In this document: positions 1 through 7,809 of the stretch, piece by piece
Position numbering within the stretch: the stretch's first letter is position 1
How the letters are laid out: every line of letters begins with the position of its first letter
Assembly (NCBI GenBank): GCA_945889495.1
Contig: CAMDBU010000041.1
Coordinates: 1 to 39,310, forward strand
Origin: Syntrophobacter sp. SbD2
GTDB taxonomy: Bacteria; Desulfobacterota; Binatia; UBA9968
Direction: 5' to 3'
DNA length: 39,310 nucleotides
Made by a program: the position numbers and the translations under genes
Notes under the pieces: model-generated
What the model was told of the DNA's origin: nothing
The model's database searches: none
Seen by the model: the letters and a program-made list of their open reading frames with translations, nothing else

Positions 1-37
1 AACCCTTCTCCTTCTTTCGTCTCGTCGGTTTGCTCAT
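1..37 (-). CDS. Possible start of a gene running off the left edge
   Basis: On the minus strand an ATG at 37 is preceded by GAGGAG about five bases upstream and opens a frame beginning MSKPTRRKKEKG that reaches the window edge without a stop. The basic start gives no family clue. Only about 12 codons are visible, so this rests on the ribosome binding site alone and could be chance. Confidence 0.3.
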   Translation of the reverse strand, partial: MSKPTRRKKEKG

Positions 38-162
38 GCGGCTCCTCGCTCTGCGATCGTTGCGTCCTCCTCACTATGAAAAACCTAATCGCAATCTTGT
101 CAAGTCTGCCGCCCAAAATTAGCTGGAGTTTCTAGAGGTGCCCTTAAGAAGCTCGGAGATTT

Positions 163-296
163 GGCCGCAAAGAACGCAAAGTACACATAGTTCGGAAACC
201 TGTTATTCAGCTTGACTGCGCGCTATCGCCTCTTCCTCGGTCATTTCGAGCCCCCGGCGAGAAATCTATTTTTGCGCCCTTTGCGTTCTTTGCGGC
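163..296. repeat. Inverted pair of 9-bp-period dispersed repeats
   Basis: An A-rich arm (163-181) and a T-rich arm (271-296) are near-perfect reverse complements over 18 bases. The T-rich arm is built of CTTTGCGNN units repeated every 9 bases. About 90 bases with no convincing gene separate the arms. The pair lies just past the stop of the UbiD-family gene and belongs to the same family as repeats at 22808, 26461, 35554 and 36832. Confidence 0.75.
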
Positions 297-304
297 TATT
301 CTTC

Positions 305-1723
305 CTATCCGAGAAAATCTTCCAACCTGACATTCACCAGCCCCTGCGGTTTCACCGGTTCGAAATAATTGCGCAGCTCTTCGGTCAACGCTGGCCCCTT
401 GGTCGCGTCGATTAGCATCTTCGAGCCGATGCGCGGATGAAAGCCCATGTGATCGCCGGGATTGGGCAACAGTTCGGCCGTCAGATCGCCGGTGTGACAG
501 AGTGTATCGGGGATGATGAAGACGTCCGACTTGGGATTTACCCGGGTCGACATGGCGTACATGATCGATTGGGCATTGTGCGGGTCGATGTCTTCGTCCA
601 CCGCGATGCCGATCTTCGGATGGAGATAAGGGCTCGACAGCAAAGCCATCAAAGTGCTGCGCACCTCGCCCATCTTGCGCGGTGTCATTTGCACGACGAT
701 GATATGGCTGCCGCCGGCGTAGGGTAGCGAAACGACATCTTTGACGTCGATGAAGCCGCCGACATCCTTGATCCGCGCGTAGAGCACCAACTCCATGGGA
801 AAGCCGTCGAGCGGCTGGGACTCGGAGATCGGCCGGCCGCCCTGGAGCGCGTAGTAGATCGCGTTCTTGCGCATGGTGATGCATTTGACGTTGATGATCG
901 GGTGCTGCAGCGTGCCATGGGTCATGCCGGCATGCTCGCAGAACGGCCCCTCGTCTTCCATGTAGTTCGGCGGGATCTCACCTTCGATGACGATCTCGGC
1001 ATCCGCCGGCACCATCACGTCGCTCGTCTCACAGCGCACCATGTTGACCGGCTCTTGCAAGAGCGCGCCGGTGATATCGATCTCGTCGGTGTCATAACCG
1101 GTGGTCCAGGTGGACGCGATGTAATAGGCCGGGTGATGACCAATCACGGTGGCCACCGGCATCGCCTTACCCTGTTTCCAGTACTTCTGCATACAGATAT
1201 CGGTGTGGCGTTTGGGATGGACGAAGATACCCATCTTACGCGGCCCCTTGATGTGATCGCGCTGCAGGGCGATGTTCTGCGTGCCGGTCTCGGGATCTTT
1301 GACGAACTGCATGGCCGAGCCGATAAACGGCACGTCGCGGTCGCTGTCGGAATGAACGTGGATCGGAATCCGCCCGAGATCGGCGTCGTCGCCTTTCCAG
1401 ATGATCTCTTTGACCGGCCCGTCTTTGACGATCTTCGGCTTGATCAATCCCTTGGCGATACGCCCGCCCAACTCGGTCAACGCCTTATCCTTGGTCGTGC
1501 CCAATCCCAGCGCCATCTTCTCCCGGCTGCCGCACATGTAACTGACCGCCGACCAGTTGGGGTAACCTTTCAAGTTGTGAAACATGGTCGCCTTGCCCTG
1601 CTCGTTCTCGCCGCGGTAGGCGAGGCCAGCCAAGTTGGTTAGCGGGTCGACTTCTTTTTTGATCTCGAGCAACAACTTTTTCTGGCGAATCAGTTCAATG
1701 TAACTGCGCAAATCCTGCGGCAT
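305..1723 (-). CDS. UbiD family (de)carboxylase
   Basis: A 472-residue protein of full length for the UbiD/Fdc family, cytoplasmic enzymes that use prenylated FMN to decarboxylate (or carboxylate) aromatic or unsaturated acids. The catalytic triad can be placed: N150 and R155 in NIALQRDHIKGP correspond to the Fdc N-x4-R motif, and E258 and E263 in EDEGPFCEHAG match the paired catalytic glutamates. The ATG has GGAGA upstream. It lies downstream of the SBP and the racemase-like gene on the same strand, with 158 bases before its start, so it could share their transcript or have its own promoter. No ubiX-like flavin prenyltransferase is in the window, so cofactor must come from elsewhere. Substrate is unknown; an aromatic acid is an inference. 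Confidence 0.93.
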   Translation of the reverse strand: MPQDLRSYIELIRQKKLLLEIKKEVDPLTNLAGLAYRGENEQGKATMFHNLKGYPNWSAVSYMCGSREKMALGLGTTKDKALTELGGRIAKGLIKPKIVKDGPVKEIIWKGDDADLGRIPIHVHSDSDRDVPFIGSAMQFVKDPETGTQNIALQRDHIKGPRKMGIFVHPKRHTDICMQKYWKQGKAMPVATVIGHHPAYYIASTWTTGYDTDEIDITGALLQEPVNMVRCETSDVMVPADAEIVIEGEIPPNYMEDEGPFCEHAGMTHGTLQHPIINVKCITMRKNAIYYALQGGRPISESQPLDGFPMELVLYARIKDVGGFIDVKDVVSLPYAGGSHIIVVQMTPRKMGEVRSTLMALLSSPYLHPKIGIAVDEDIDPHNAQSIMYAMSTRVNPKSDVFIIPDTLCHTGDLTAELLPNPGDHMGFHPRIGSKMLIDATKGPALTEELRNYFEPVKPQGLVNVRLEDFLG

Positions 1724-1835
1724 GAGACGATCTCCTCTGGATGGAATTGATAGGCTTGTTGTAATGCAAGCGGACGGCTAAATGCAATCGAAGCGGAGTC
1801 CAATGAACCCTGGCATGGCGCGCCCTGTCCTAACT

Positions 1836-1866
1836 AACCCGAAACAGGAAACCCAAAACCCGCAAC
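1836..1866. repeat. AACCC/GAAAC degenerate heptamer tract
   Basis: In the gap between the SBP stop and the UbiD start lies a short run of roughly 7-base units of the AACCCGAA / AAACCCA kind. It resembles other low-complexity dispersed tracts in this window but has only three or four units, so membership in a repeat family is uncertain. Confidence 0.35.
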
Positions 1867-1881
1867 AGCGCACCCAGCGCG

Positions 1882-2937
1882 CTATTTTCCGCCGAAAATC
1901 TCGTGAAAGGTCTTAGCGTAGCCTTCGAAGTTCTCAAACACTTCGTTGGGCGCGAAGGCAGGTTTGACGCCTTCAATAAAGCGCGGCTGTTCCGGCGGCG
2001 TATCGATGCGATCGGGGATGCGGTTCATGCCACGCACGAGCTCTTGGCCGCGCTTGGACAGCACGAAGTCGATAAACAGCTTCGCGGCATTGGGATGGGG
2101 AGCCTTGGCCGCGATGCTGACCGGATGGGTGTTGGCGAACACCGGATTTAAATAAATCCAGTCCACCGGCGCACCCGCCGGCTTCAACTGTTCGAACTGC
2201 GCCGAATAGGTGCTGAGCGAGCCTTTGTACTCCCCGGCGGCGACCAGCTGAGCGAGAATCGTCCGGCCGTTGCGCAAACCAACTTGCTTGGACAGTTCAC
2301 GCATGTAGGCCAGCCCCTTTTCATCGCCCATGGCCTTAACCATGGTGGCAAACCATTCATAGGCGCGGCTATCGAGACCGATGTTGCCCTTCCATTCCGG
2401 CTTCAATAAATCTTGATACGTTTTGGGAATGCTGGCGCGCGGCACCGTCCGGGTATTGAAACCGAAGGCGCCATAGTTGGTGTAGATCGACGTCCAAGTC
2501 GCCTGGGGATCTTTGTAACCGTCGCGATAGAACTTGCGCTCCGGCGAATCGTAACTCGCCAACAGGCCGCGCTTCTTGAGATTGTAGCCGTAGTAGCTGG
2601 TGCTCATCACCACATCCCAGAGCGGCCTGCCGGCGCGATTTTCGGTGAGGATGCGCTCCATCAACTGGGCGTCGGTAGCGCGGTAAAAGCTCGCCTCGAT
2701 CTTCGGATAGAGCTTCTGAAAGCCGTCGGTCAAGGTTTTGGTATCGCTGGCATTGAACGCCGCGTAGAAAACCAGCTTACCTTCCGCCTCGGCCAGCGAT
2801 TTTACGTCCTGCGCCGAAGCTGGAACCGCGATCAAGGCAAAATAAAGAATGCAAAGTGCAAAAGTCAAAATTGTCGGAGTCCGGAAATTTTGCCTTTTAC
2901 CTTTTGCATTTTGCCTTTTGCCTTGCGCCTCGCTCAC
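1882..2937 (-). CDS. Extracellular solute-binding protein (Fe(III)/AfuA-like family 1)
   Basis: A 351-residue periplasmic binding protein of the type-2 fold. After a signal peptide ending near VPASAQ it shows GKLVFYAAFNASD, a WDVVMSTS segment, LLKPEWKGNIGLD and HPNAAKLFIDFVLSKRGQELV, all typical of family-1 and ferric-type binding proteins. Many family members bind organic ligands, so iron is not implied. The start is a GTG at 2937 whose GTGA overlaps the stop of the upstream racemase-like gene by four bases, implying translational coupling. The unusual point is the N-terminus: both the basic n-region (about residues 6-17) and the hydrophobic core (about 22-36) are encoded by the two arms of a heptamer repeat hairpin. 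No permease or ATPase gene adjoins. Confidence 0.88.
   Translation of the reverse strand: MSEAQGKRQNAKGKRQNFRTPTILTFALCILYFALIAVPASAQDVKSLAEAEGKLVFYAAFNASDTKTLTDGFQKLYPKIEASFYRATDAQLMERILTENRAGRPLWDVVMSTSYYGYNLKKRGLLASYDSPERKFYRDGYKDPQATWTSIYTNYGAFGFNTRTVPRASIPKTYQDLLKPEWKGNIGLDSRAYEWFATMVKAMGDEKGLAYMRELSKQVGLRNGRTILAQLVAAGEYKGSLSTYSAQFEQLKPAGAPVDWIYLNPVFANTHPVSIAAKAPHPNAAKLFIDFVLSKRGQELVRGMNRIPDRIDTPPEQPRFIEGVKPAFAPNEVFENFEGYAKTFHEIFGGK
2836..2922. repeat. Heptamer-period hairpin repeat inside the SBP signal peptide
   Basis: Two 37-base arms, 2836-2872 (A-rich) and 2886-2922 (T-rich), are imperfect inverted copies separated by a 13-base loop. Each arm is five 7-base units of the kind TTTTGCC or its complement plus a terminal AATT. 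The element lies wholly within the coding sequence of the SBP at 1882-2937. Read in the gene's direction, the A-rich strand encodes K/R/Q/N residues and the T-rich strand encodes F/L/I/A/C residues. Confidence 0.8.
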
Positions 2938-3656
2938 GGCATCTCCGCCAACAACCGCCCATAACCCAGCAACGGTTCGTTCAAGTTCAAGATCTTTTTC
3001 GTCGCCCAGACCTGCGCCGGGATGCTCGATAGCACGGTGGTCTTCAAATCCTTTTCCAACATCTCGATCACCGGCAGGTTATGCCAGCCGGCGCCGAGCA
3101 TGTAGATGCCGTCGGCCTTGCCGGCTTCGAGAAAAGTCTTCTTGGCGAAGTTGTAAATCGCCTCGGGCGACAACTTGCCGGCATCCTTGAACGGCACCTC
3201 GATGCCCTCCATGGCTTTCACTTCGAAGCCGTCGTCCTGGAGAAATTTAGCGAAACGCTGGTTCATTTCGCCAGTGAAGTAAGTAATGCCGACCAATTTT
3301 TTCATGCCCAGGGCGCGAAACGCGTCCACCTGCGCGATGGTCGCCACGGTGACCGGGATTTTATATTTCTTGGTCAGCGAGTCGGCGATCTGCCGGTCCG
3401 CGCCATGGCCGCGCACCATGGTCGGCGGCGCGCCCATGATCATCACCACGTCAGCGCCGAGTTCGGCCAAGCGCGCGACTTTCTTCTCGGCGACGGTCAG
3501 TGCTTCTTGCAATTCTTTCTCATTGCCCGCCCGCACCCCGGCATGAGCTGGAATGAAGCCGACGCCCTCGGGCATGAGCTTGATAAAACTCTCCATCGAA
3601 CCGGGCCGGTAGGTTGGTTTAACAAGACCGACAATTCCGCGTGATCCGTAGTACAT
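2934..3656 (-). CDS. Asp/Glu racemase superfamily protein (maleate isomerase / arylmalonate decarboxylase-like), no cysteine
   Basis: A 240-residue protein with the layout of the Asp/Glu racemase superfamily (maleate cis-trans isomerase, arylmalonate decarboxylase, hydantoin racemase). It has an N-terminal GSRGIVGLVKPTY, a central ELGADVVMIMGAPPTMVRG at the first active-site loop, and GIYMLGAGWHNLPVIEMLE at the second. These enzymes use one or two cysteines at those loops; here both are Gly/Ala and the whole protein contains no cysteine. It may use different chemistry or bind ligand without catalysis. The ATG has GGAGAA upstream. It is the first gene of a minus-strand group and overlaps the SBP start by four bases, suggesting the two handle the same compound. 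Confidence 0.75.
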   Translation of the reverse strand: MYYGSRGIVGLVKPTYRPGSMESFIKLMPEGVGFIPAHAGVRAGNEKELQEALTVAEKKVARLAELGADVVMIMGAPPTMVRGHGADRQIADSLTKKYKIPVTVATIAQVDAFRALGMKKLVGITYFTGEMNQRFAKFLQDDGFEVKAMEGIEVPFKDAGKLSPEAIYNFAKKTFLEAGKADGIYMLGAGWHNLPVIEMLEKDLKTTVLSSIPAQVWATKKILNLNEPLLGYGRLLAEMP

Positions 3657-3761
3657 AATGGATTCTCCTTTTATACGTTCGTGAGGCTTTTTCCGACAAC
3701 CGAACGCCGCATACGTAACCTATAATCGCACCGATCAGGCGCTGACATATCATAGTCGTTC

Positions 3762-3845
3762 GGCGATTTCACCGGCTGACGGTGCCCGTAGGCATGAATA
3801 ATCGCCCCAGGTCGCTACCCCAAGCATCACCGGTGAGAAATCGCC
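3762..3845. promoter_or_regulatory. Inverted repeat, possible structured leader or operator before the pilus operon
   Basis: The 421-base gap 3657-4077 holds no convincing gene. It contains a long imperfect inverted repeat: GGCGATTTCACCGG at 3762-3775 pairs with its complement at 3830-3845 apart from a two-base bulge. A small perfect hairpin, TGCC-CGTA-GGCA, sits inside it at 3783-3794. The element could be a structured 5' leader of the pilus transcript, a binding site, or a dispersed repeat. I compared it from memory with FMN, cobalamin, c-di-GMP and ZTP riboswitch cores and could not match any. No clear -35/-10 pair was found. Confidence 0.4.
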
Positions 3846-4077
3846 AGCGCCAACCCCTGCGAACACTACCCTGAAGATGACCAATCGAATACGTCAAGTT
3901 CTCGCCTAAAGTCCGTCAAAACATCGCCGATAATCTATCAACGGGACAAGAAGTTCCACCGACTAAAAACCAGAGAGGAAGATATATGTCTATTTTTAAA
4001 GGTACTTAGCGATGACCAGTTGAACTTTTCAGGGCGAAACTAAGGATGTGAACGATTCTTGCACGGAGGATTTAGTT

Positions 4078-4599
4078 ATGAAGTTATTAGTCATGTTACG
4101 CGGGGTAGCAATCTTAGCCGCAGCGGTATTTAGTGCTGTGCTGCCATTCAAGGCGGCCTGGGCGGCGGGATCGTCTCAGGACAATCTAGATATATCTGCG
4201 AGCATAGCGGCGAATTGCACGATCAACGCGGGAACTGTGGCGTTCGGCGCCTATGATCCGATCGTCGCTAACGCCACGACCGACCTGCCAGGTACCGGAA
4301 CCGTGAGTGTCACCTGCACCGCCGGAGCGACCAGCTTAACCATCGAATTAGGACTCGGACTTAATGCCACCGGAAGCACTCGGCGCATGCTCGCCGGCGC
4401 AGGCGAGTATTTAACTTATGAGCTTTACCAAAACGTCGGCCACACGACCCTATGGGGCACTACTACCGACGCGCGAAGTGTTGCCACGGGTACTGGCAGT
4501 GCACAGCCCTACACGGTTTACGGACTTATCCCGCAAGGGCAGAACACTGCTGTAGTCGGTAGCTATACCGATACCGTCGTTGCGACGATTAATTTCTAA
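4078..4599 (+). CDS. Spore coat U domain pilin (archaic chaperone-usher pilus rod subunit)
   Basis: A 173-residue secreted pilin of the spore coat U / Csu family. The signal peptide runs to about AWA-AG (residue 30). The mature start, NLDISASIAANC, alternates hydrophobic residues ahead of Cys47, as expected of a donor strand that completes the neighbouring subunit. The domain has two cysteines (ANCTIN, VTCTAG), the FGAYDP turn, STRRMLAGAGEYLTYELY, and the C-terminal GSYTDTVVATINF strand. The ATG at 4078 was chosen because GGAGG lies eight bases upstream; an in-frame GTG at 4048 lacks such a site. It is the first gene of a four-gene plus-strand operon flanked by minus-strand genes. The donor strand suggests it is the polymerising shaft subunit. 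Confidence 0.85.
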   Translation: MKLLVMLRGVAILAAAVFSAVLPFKAAWAAGSSQDNLDISASIAANCTINAGTVAFGAYDPIVANATTDLPGTGTVSVTCTAGATSLTIELGLGLNATGSTRRMLAGAGEYLTYELYQNVGHTTLWGTTTDARSVATGTGSAQPYTVYGLIPQGQNTAVVGSYTDTVVATINF

Positions 4600-4617
4600 C
4601 AGCCACAGGACAAAGCC

Positions 4618-5439
4618 TTGAAACAAGCCACTCCAATCTGGGGCTCCAGAAAGACGCCTTGGCCCGGTTTTAGCGCCGGACCAAGGCGCCGGCGGTTTGG
4701 CATGGGCTGCGTCATCACAGTCTTTTTACTCGCCGGTACCACCCTATGGGCGGCCAATTTCCAGGTGAACCCGGTTAACATTTCACTTACGGCCAGAACT
4801 AGCAGTGCACTCTTGGCGCTGCGTAACACCAGTTCGGAAAGCTTGCGCTTTCAGGTCAGCACCTACGCTTGGGATCAATCCCCTCAAGGTGAAGTTCTGC
4901 TCAGTCCGACGGAAGATATCGTGGCTTTTCCCGGTCTGGTCACGCTGCCTCCAGGCGAAGAGCGCAAGATCCGCATCGGTAGGATTACCGGCATTAGTGC
5001 CGTTGAGAAAAGCTACCGCATCTTTATCGAGGAGTTGCCACCCCGAAACGACCGAGACAAGGACGACAAAACGCAAATCCAATTTCGCACCAAAATGGGC
5101 GTGCCGGTTTTTCTCCAGCCCCAAAAACAAATTGTCGAAGCTCGGCTCGAAGAGACGGCCGTGCGCAAAGGGTTTCTCACCTTCAAGCTCCGCAACACCG
5201 GCAACACTCACTTCGTCACCAAAGAGATCAACGTCAAGGGGCTCGGACCACAGAGCGAAACGCTTTTCGTTCAACAGCCAAAGGCTTGGTACATACTCGC
5301 GGGCGGATACCGGGCATACCAAATCGAACTTCCAAAACAGGACTGCGGTAAATCTCTGAGCGTGGCGGTGGAAGCTATGATCGGAGCGACCATCCTCAAG
5401 GAAAATTTGCCAATGGCGCCAGGTTTCTGCGCCGAATAG
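4618..5439 (+). CDS. Periplasmic pilus chaperone (PapD/CsuC-like)
   Basis: A 273-residue PapD-type chaperone. Such proteins hold pilin subunits in the periplasm by donating a strand and pass them to the usher. After a basic stretch (RRRR near residue 25) and hydrophobic signal core the mature part starts NFQVNPVNISL, followed by LLALRNTSSESLRFQV, LPPGEERKIRIG, SYRIFIEELP and KTQIQFRTKMGVPVFLQP, the usual first-domain landmarks. A second domain ends in a conserved cysteine region. The frame opens with TTG at 4618, 18 bases after the pilin stop with AGGA upstream; an ATG at 4702 would give a more compact signal peptide and is a real alternative. It lies between pilin and usher as in csu operons. 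Confidence 0.85.
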   Translation: MKQATPIWGSRKTPWPGFSAGPRRRRFGMGCVITVFLLAGTTLWAANFQVNPVNISLTARTSSALLALRNTSSESLRFQVSTYAWDQSPQGEVLLSPTEDIVAFPGLVTLPPGEERKIRIGRITGISAVEKSYRIFIEELPPRNDRDKDDKTQIQFRTKMGVPVFLQPQKQIVEARLEETAVRKGFLTFKLRNTGNTHFVTKEINVKGLGPQSETLFVQQPKAWYILAGGYRAYQIELPKQDCGKSLSVAVEAMIGATILKENLPMAPGFCAE

Positions 5440-5462
5440 CGCTCGGGGCAAGGCAATGACCC

Positions 5463-5753
5463 ATGCTGGACCGGTCAAGCTCCATCGGTCGGGATGTCTC
5501 TGTCGCCACCAGACTGCTTCGCGCCTTGCCCGCAATCTGGCTACTCATACATCCCTGCACCAGTGCAGCATCCAACGAGCAACGCGCCGTGTTGCGTTTA
5601 CGCGTCAATGAAGTCGAACATGGCGACCTGCTGGTCTTGATCGGTGCCAAGGACGTCCTAGCTCGTCTCACGGAGCTCAATCAAGCCGGCATTAAAAGCT
5701 CAAGCGGCGAGCAGCTTACCGTCGGCAAAGATAGCTTCGTATCGCTCGCCTAG
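5463..5753 (+). CDS. Outer-membrane usher, N-terminal part ending at an in-frame TAG
   Basis: A 96-residue frame with a hydrophobic signal peptide (ALPAIWLLIHPCTSA) followed by the N-terminal domain of a Csu-type usher: LRLRVNEVEHGDLLVLIG, LTELNQAGIKSSSGEQLTVGKDSFVSLA. It stops at TAG (5751-5753), and the same frame continues at once with LAPMLKWDVDEKDLVLRITA, which is the expected continuation of the family. A single base change, such as CAG to TAG, would explain it. The product would be a periplasmic chaperone-subunit-binding domain without a pore unless the stop is suppressed. The start lies 23 bases after the chaperone stop, with a purine-rich GGGGCAAGG upstream. Confidence 0.7.
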   Translation: MLDRSSSIGRDVSVATRLLRALPAIWLLIHPCTSAASNEQRAVLRLRVNEVEHGDLLVLIGAKDVLARLTELNQAGIKSSSGEQLTVGKDSFVSLA

Positions 5754-5762
5754 CTGGCGCCG

Positions 5763-7793
5763 ATGCTCAAATGGGATGTCGACGAGAAAGACCTGGTCTT
5801 ACGCATCACCGCGCAACCGGAACTATTAACGACCACGGTACTACCGCTCCAGCGCAATCGACCACCCAACATAATTTACGGCCAAAATCTTAGCGGTTTC
5901 GTCAACTACGCGGTCAATTTGTCCAACTTCAAAGACGTCGAAGCCGTCACCGAGGCCGGGGTGAGCTACCAAGGCAATTTACTGCTGAGCAGTGTCACAC
6001 GCAAAGCCGACGGCCAGGTCGTCCGCGGCCTGACCAGCGCGTATATCGACAATCGCGAGAAGTTAACACGCTGGGTCATCGGCGATAGCTTCCCCCGATC
6101 GGTAGATGCTCTAGGTGGCAATGTCACGCTTGGCGGAGTGAGTTATGGGCGCGAGTTCAGTTTGGATCCGTATTTTATCCGTTATCCGACTCTGGGATTG
6201 TCCGATGCCGTAATGACGCCTTCGCGGGCGGCGATTTACGTCAACGGCTTGCTAGTGCGCGAGGTCGCCTTACCGCCCGGGCGATTTGAGCTCAAAGATC
6301 TGCCGCTGGCTTCCGGCGCCGGAGTTACTCGCGTGGTGATTCGCGATGCCTTCGGTCACGAGCGGGAAATCGTCTCGCCCTATTATTTCACCAGCAGTAT
6401 TTTGCAGCCGGGATTACAGGAATTCAGTTACAACCTCGGGGTTCGCCGCAACCACGTCGCCAGCGCAAGCTGGGATTACGACCGGCCAGTATTTCTTGGC
6501 GTTCATCGCATCGGCCTGACCGATGCGCTTACCGCCGGCCTGCGCCTCGAAGCCGATTCGGCGATGGTGAGCGCCGGCCCGACCGGGACTGCATTGTTGC
6601 CCTACGGTCAAATTGAGTTTTCCGCCGGTGCCAGCCGCGCGGGCAGCCTGAGCGGTATCGCCACTTATATGGGCTATAGCTATCGTCAGGCTGGGTTTGG
6701 ATTTGGCGCTTCGGTGCGCGGCATGAGCGATCATTACGCAAACTTGAGTCAGAGGGCTTCGGACGATCGCGCCCATGTCGAAACCAATTTTTTTAGCGGG
6801 GTTCAGATAACACCACGTACCAGCCTTGACCTCCAATATTCATTTTCCAATTCCCACGCCAAAGGTGCCATGCAGAGAATATCGCTCTCCGGTAGCACCC
6901 GGCTCAGCGATACCTTGAATCTTGTATTGACCGGCCGCCACTCGCGCAGCAGAACCGGCAGCGTCATCGAGATGCTTGCCAACCTCGGCATACGCTTAGG
7001 CAGCGCCACTGCGAACTTATCGTATCAACGCAATAAAGAGGAAAATGCCGGCGGGTTTACGCTCCAGGAGTCGCTGCCGGTGGGATCGGGATTCGGTTAC
7101 CGGGTTCAGGCATCGGGCACCAAATCGAATTACCAGGCGACCGGCATAGCACAGTACCAAGGGCCTTGGGGCCGTTACGAAGCACGCTACGATCGGACCA
7201 ACCAACAAAACTTGCACATGCTCAGCGCGGCGGGAGCACTTGTCGGCATCGGTAACAGCATCTTCGCCAGCCGTCCGATACTCGATGGATTTACCCTGAT
7301 CAATGTCCCAGGGACCGAGGGAGTACGAGGCTACGCGAGCAATCAGGAAGTGGGACAAACCGATGCCCATGGCAATCTGCTGATTCCCAACCTGCTGTCC
7401 TATTACGGCAATCGAATTCGCGTGGCCGACGAAGACATCCCCATCGACTACCGAATCGAATCTGTCGAGCAAATCGTCGCGCCGCCCTACCGCGGCGGCA
7501 CGGTGGCGACCTTTCCCGTGCAACGCATACAGATTCTTACCGGCAGGATTATTCTTGAAAGCGGCGCGCAATTAACGGTCCCGGCTTACGGTGGGATGGC
7601 GGTCAGCGCCGACGGCAAACAGTTTGAAACGCCGCTCGGCATGCAAGGCGAATTTTACCTCGAAAACGTTCCCGCCGGCCGCCATGAAGCGATCGTCGAA
7701 CATGAGAGTTCGGTCTGCCGGTTTACTATCGTGGTACCCAGCCTCGACACGCGAGAAATTAAATTGGGCACCTTGCGTTGTCCGGCTCAGTGA
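5763..7793 (+). CDS. Outer-membrane usher (CsuD/FimD-like), main part after the TAG
   Basis: A 676-residue frame in the same phase as 5463-5753; together they would make a 776-residue usher of normal length. Ushers form an outer-membrane beta barrel with a plug and secrete and assemble pilins. Visible landmarks are the barrel opening IYGQNLSGFVNYAVNLS, IYVNGLLVREVALPPGRFELKDLPL, DAFGHEREIVSPYYFTSS, a glycine- and aromatic-rich strand region, LIPNLLSYYGNRIRVADEDIP (plug/C-terminal border) and a final cysteine domain ending LGTLRCPAQ. The ATG at 5763 has no ribosome binding site, so independent initiation looks weak. Everything after the TAG looks intact, which argues for a recent mutation, readthrough or a base-calling error rather than old decay. 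Confidence 0.82.
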   Translation: MLKWDVDEKDLVLRITAQPELLTTTVLPLQRNRPPNIIYGQNLSGFVNYAVNLSNFKDVEAVTEAGVSYQGNLLLSSVTRKADGQVVRGLTSAYIDNREKLTRWVIGDSFPRSVDALGGNVTLGGVSYGREFSLDPYFIRYPTLGLSDAVMTPSRAAIYVNGLLVREVALPPGRFELKDLPLASGAGVTRVVIRDAFGHEREIVSPYYFTSSILQPGLQEFSYNLGVRRNHVASASWDYDRPVFLGVHRIGLTDALTAGLRLEADSAMVSAGPTGTALLPYGQIEFSAGASRAGSLSGIATYMGYSYRQAGFGFGASVRGMSDHYANLSQRASDDRAHVETNFFSGVQITPRTSLDLQYSFSNSHAKGAMQRISLSGSTRLSDTLNLVLTGRHSRSRTGSVIEMLANLGIRLGSATANLSYQRNKEENAGGFTLQESLPVGSGFGYRVQASGTKSNYQATGIAQYQGPWGRYEARYDRTNQQNLHMLSAAGALVGIGNSIFASRPILDGFTLINVPGTEGVRGYASNQEVGQTDAHGNLLIPNLLSYYGNRIRVADEDIPIDYRIESVEQIVAPPYRGGTVATFPVQRIQILTGRIILESGAQLTVPAYGGMAVSADGKQFETPLGMQGEFYLENVPAGRHEAIVEHESSVCRFTIVVPSLDTREIKLGTLRCPAQ

Positions 7794-7809
7794 GAAAGTA
7801 GGAGCTTCG

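Noticed and set aside
3762-3845. Riboswitch (FMN, cobalamin, c-di-GMP or ZTP) at the inverted repeat
   Set aside because: Conserved core motifs of these classes were not found on either strand, so only an unassigned inverted repeat is reported.
3986-4009. Seven-residue open frame MSIFKGT with a GAGAGGAAG site before the pilin gene
   Set aside because: Too short to separate from chance; could be a leader peptide but has no supporting feature.
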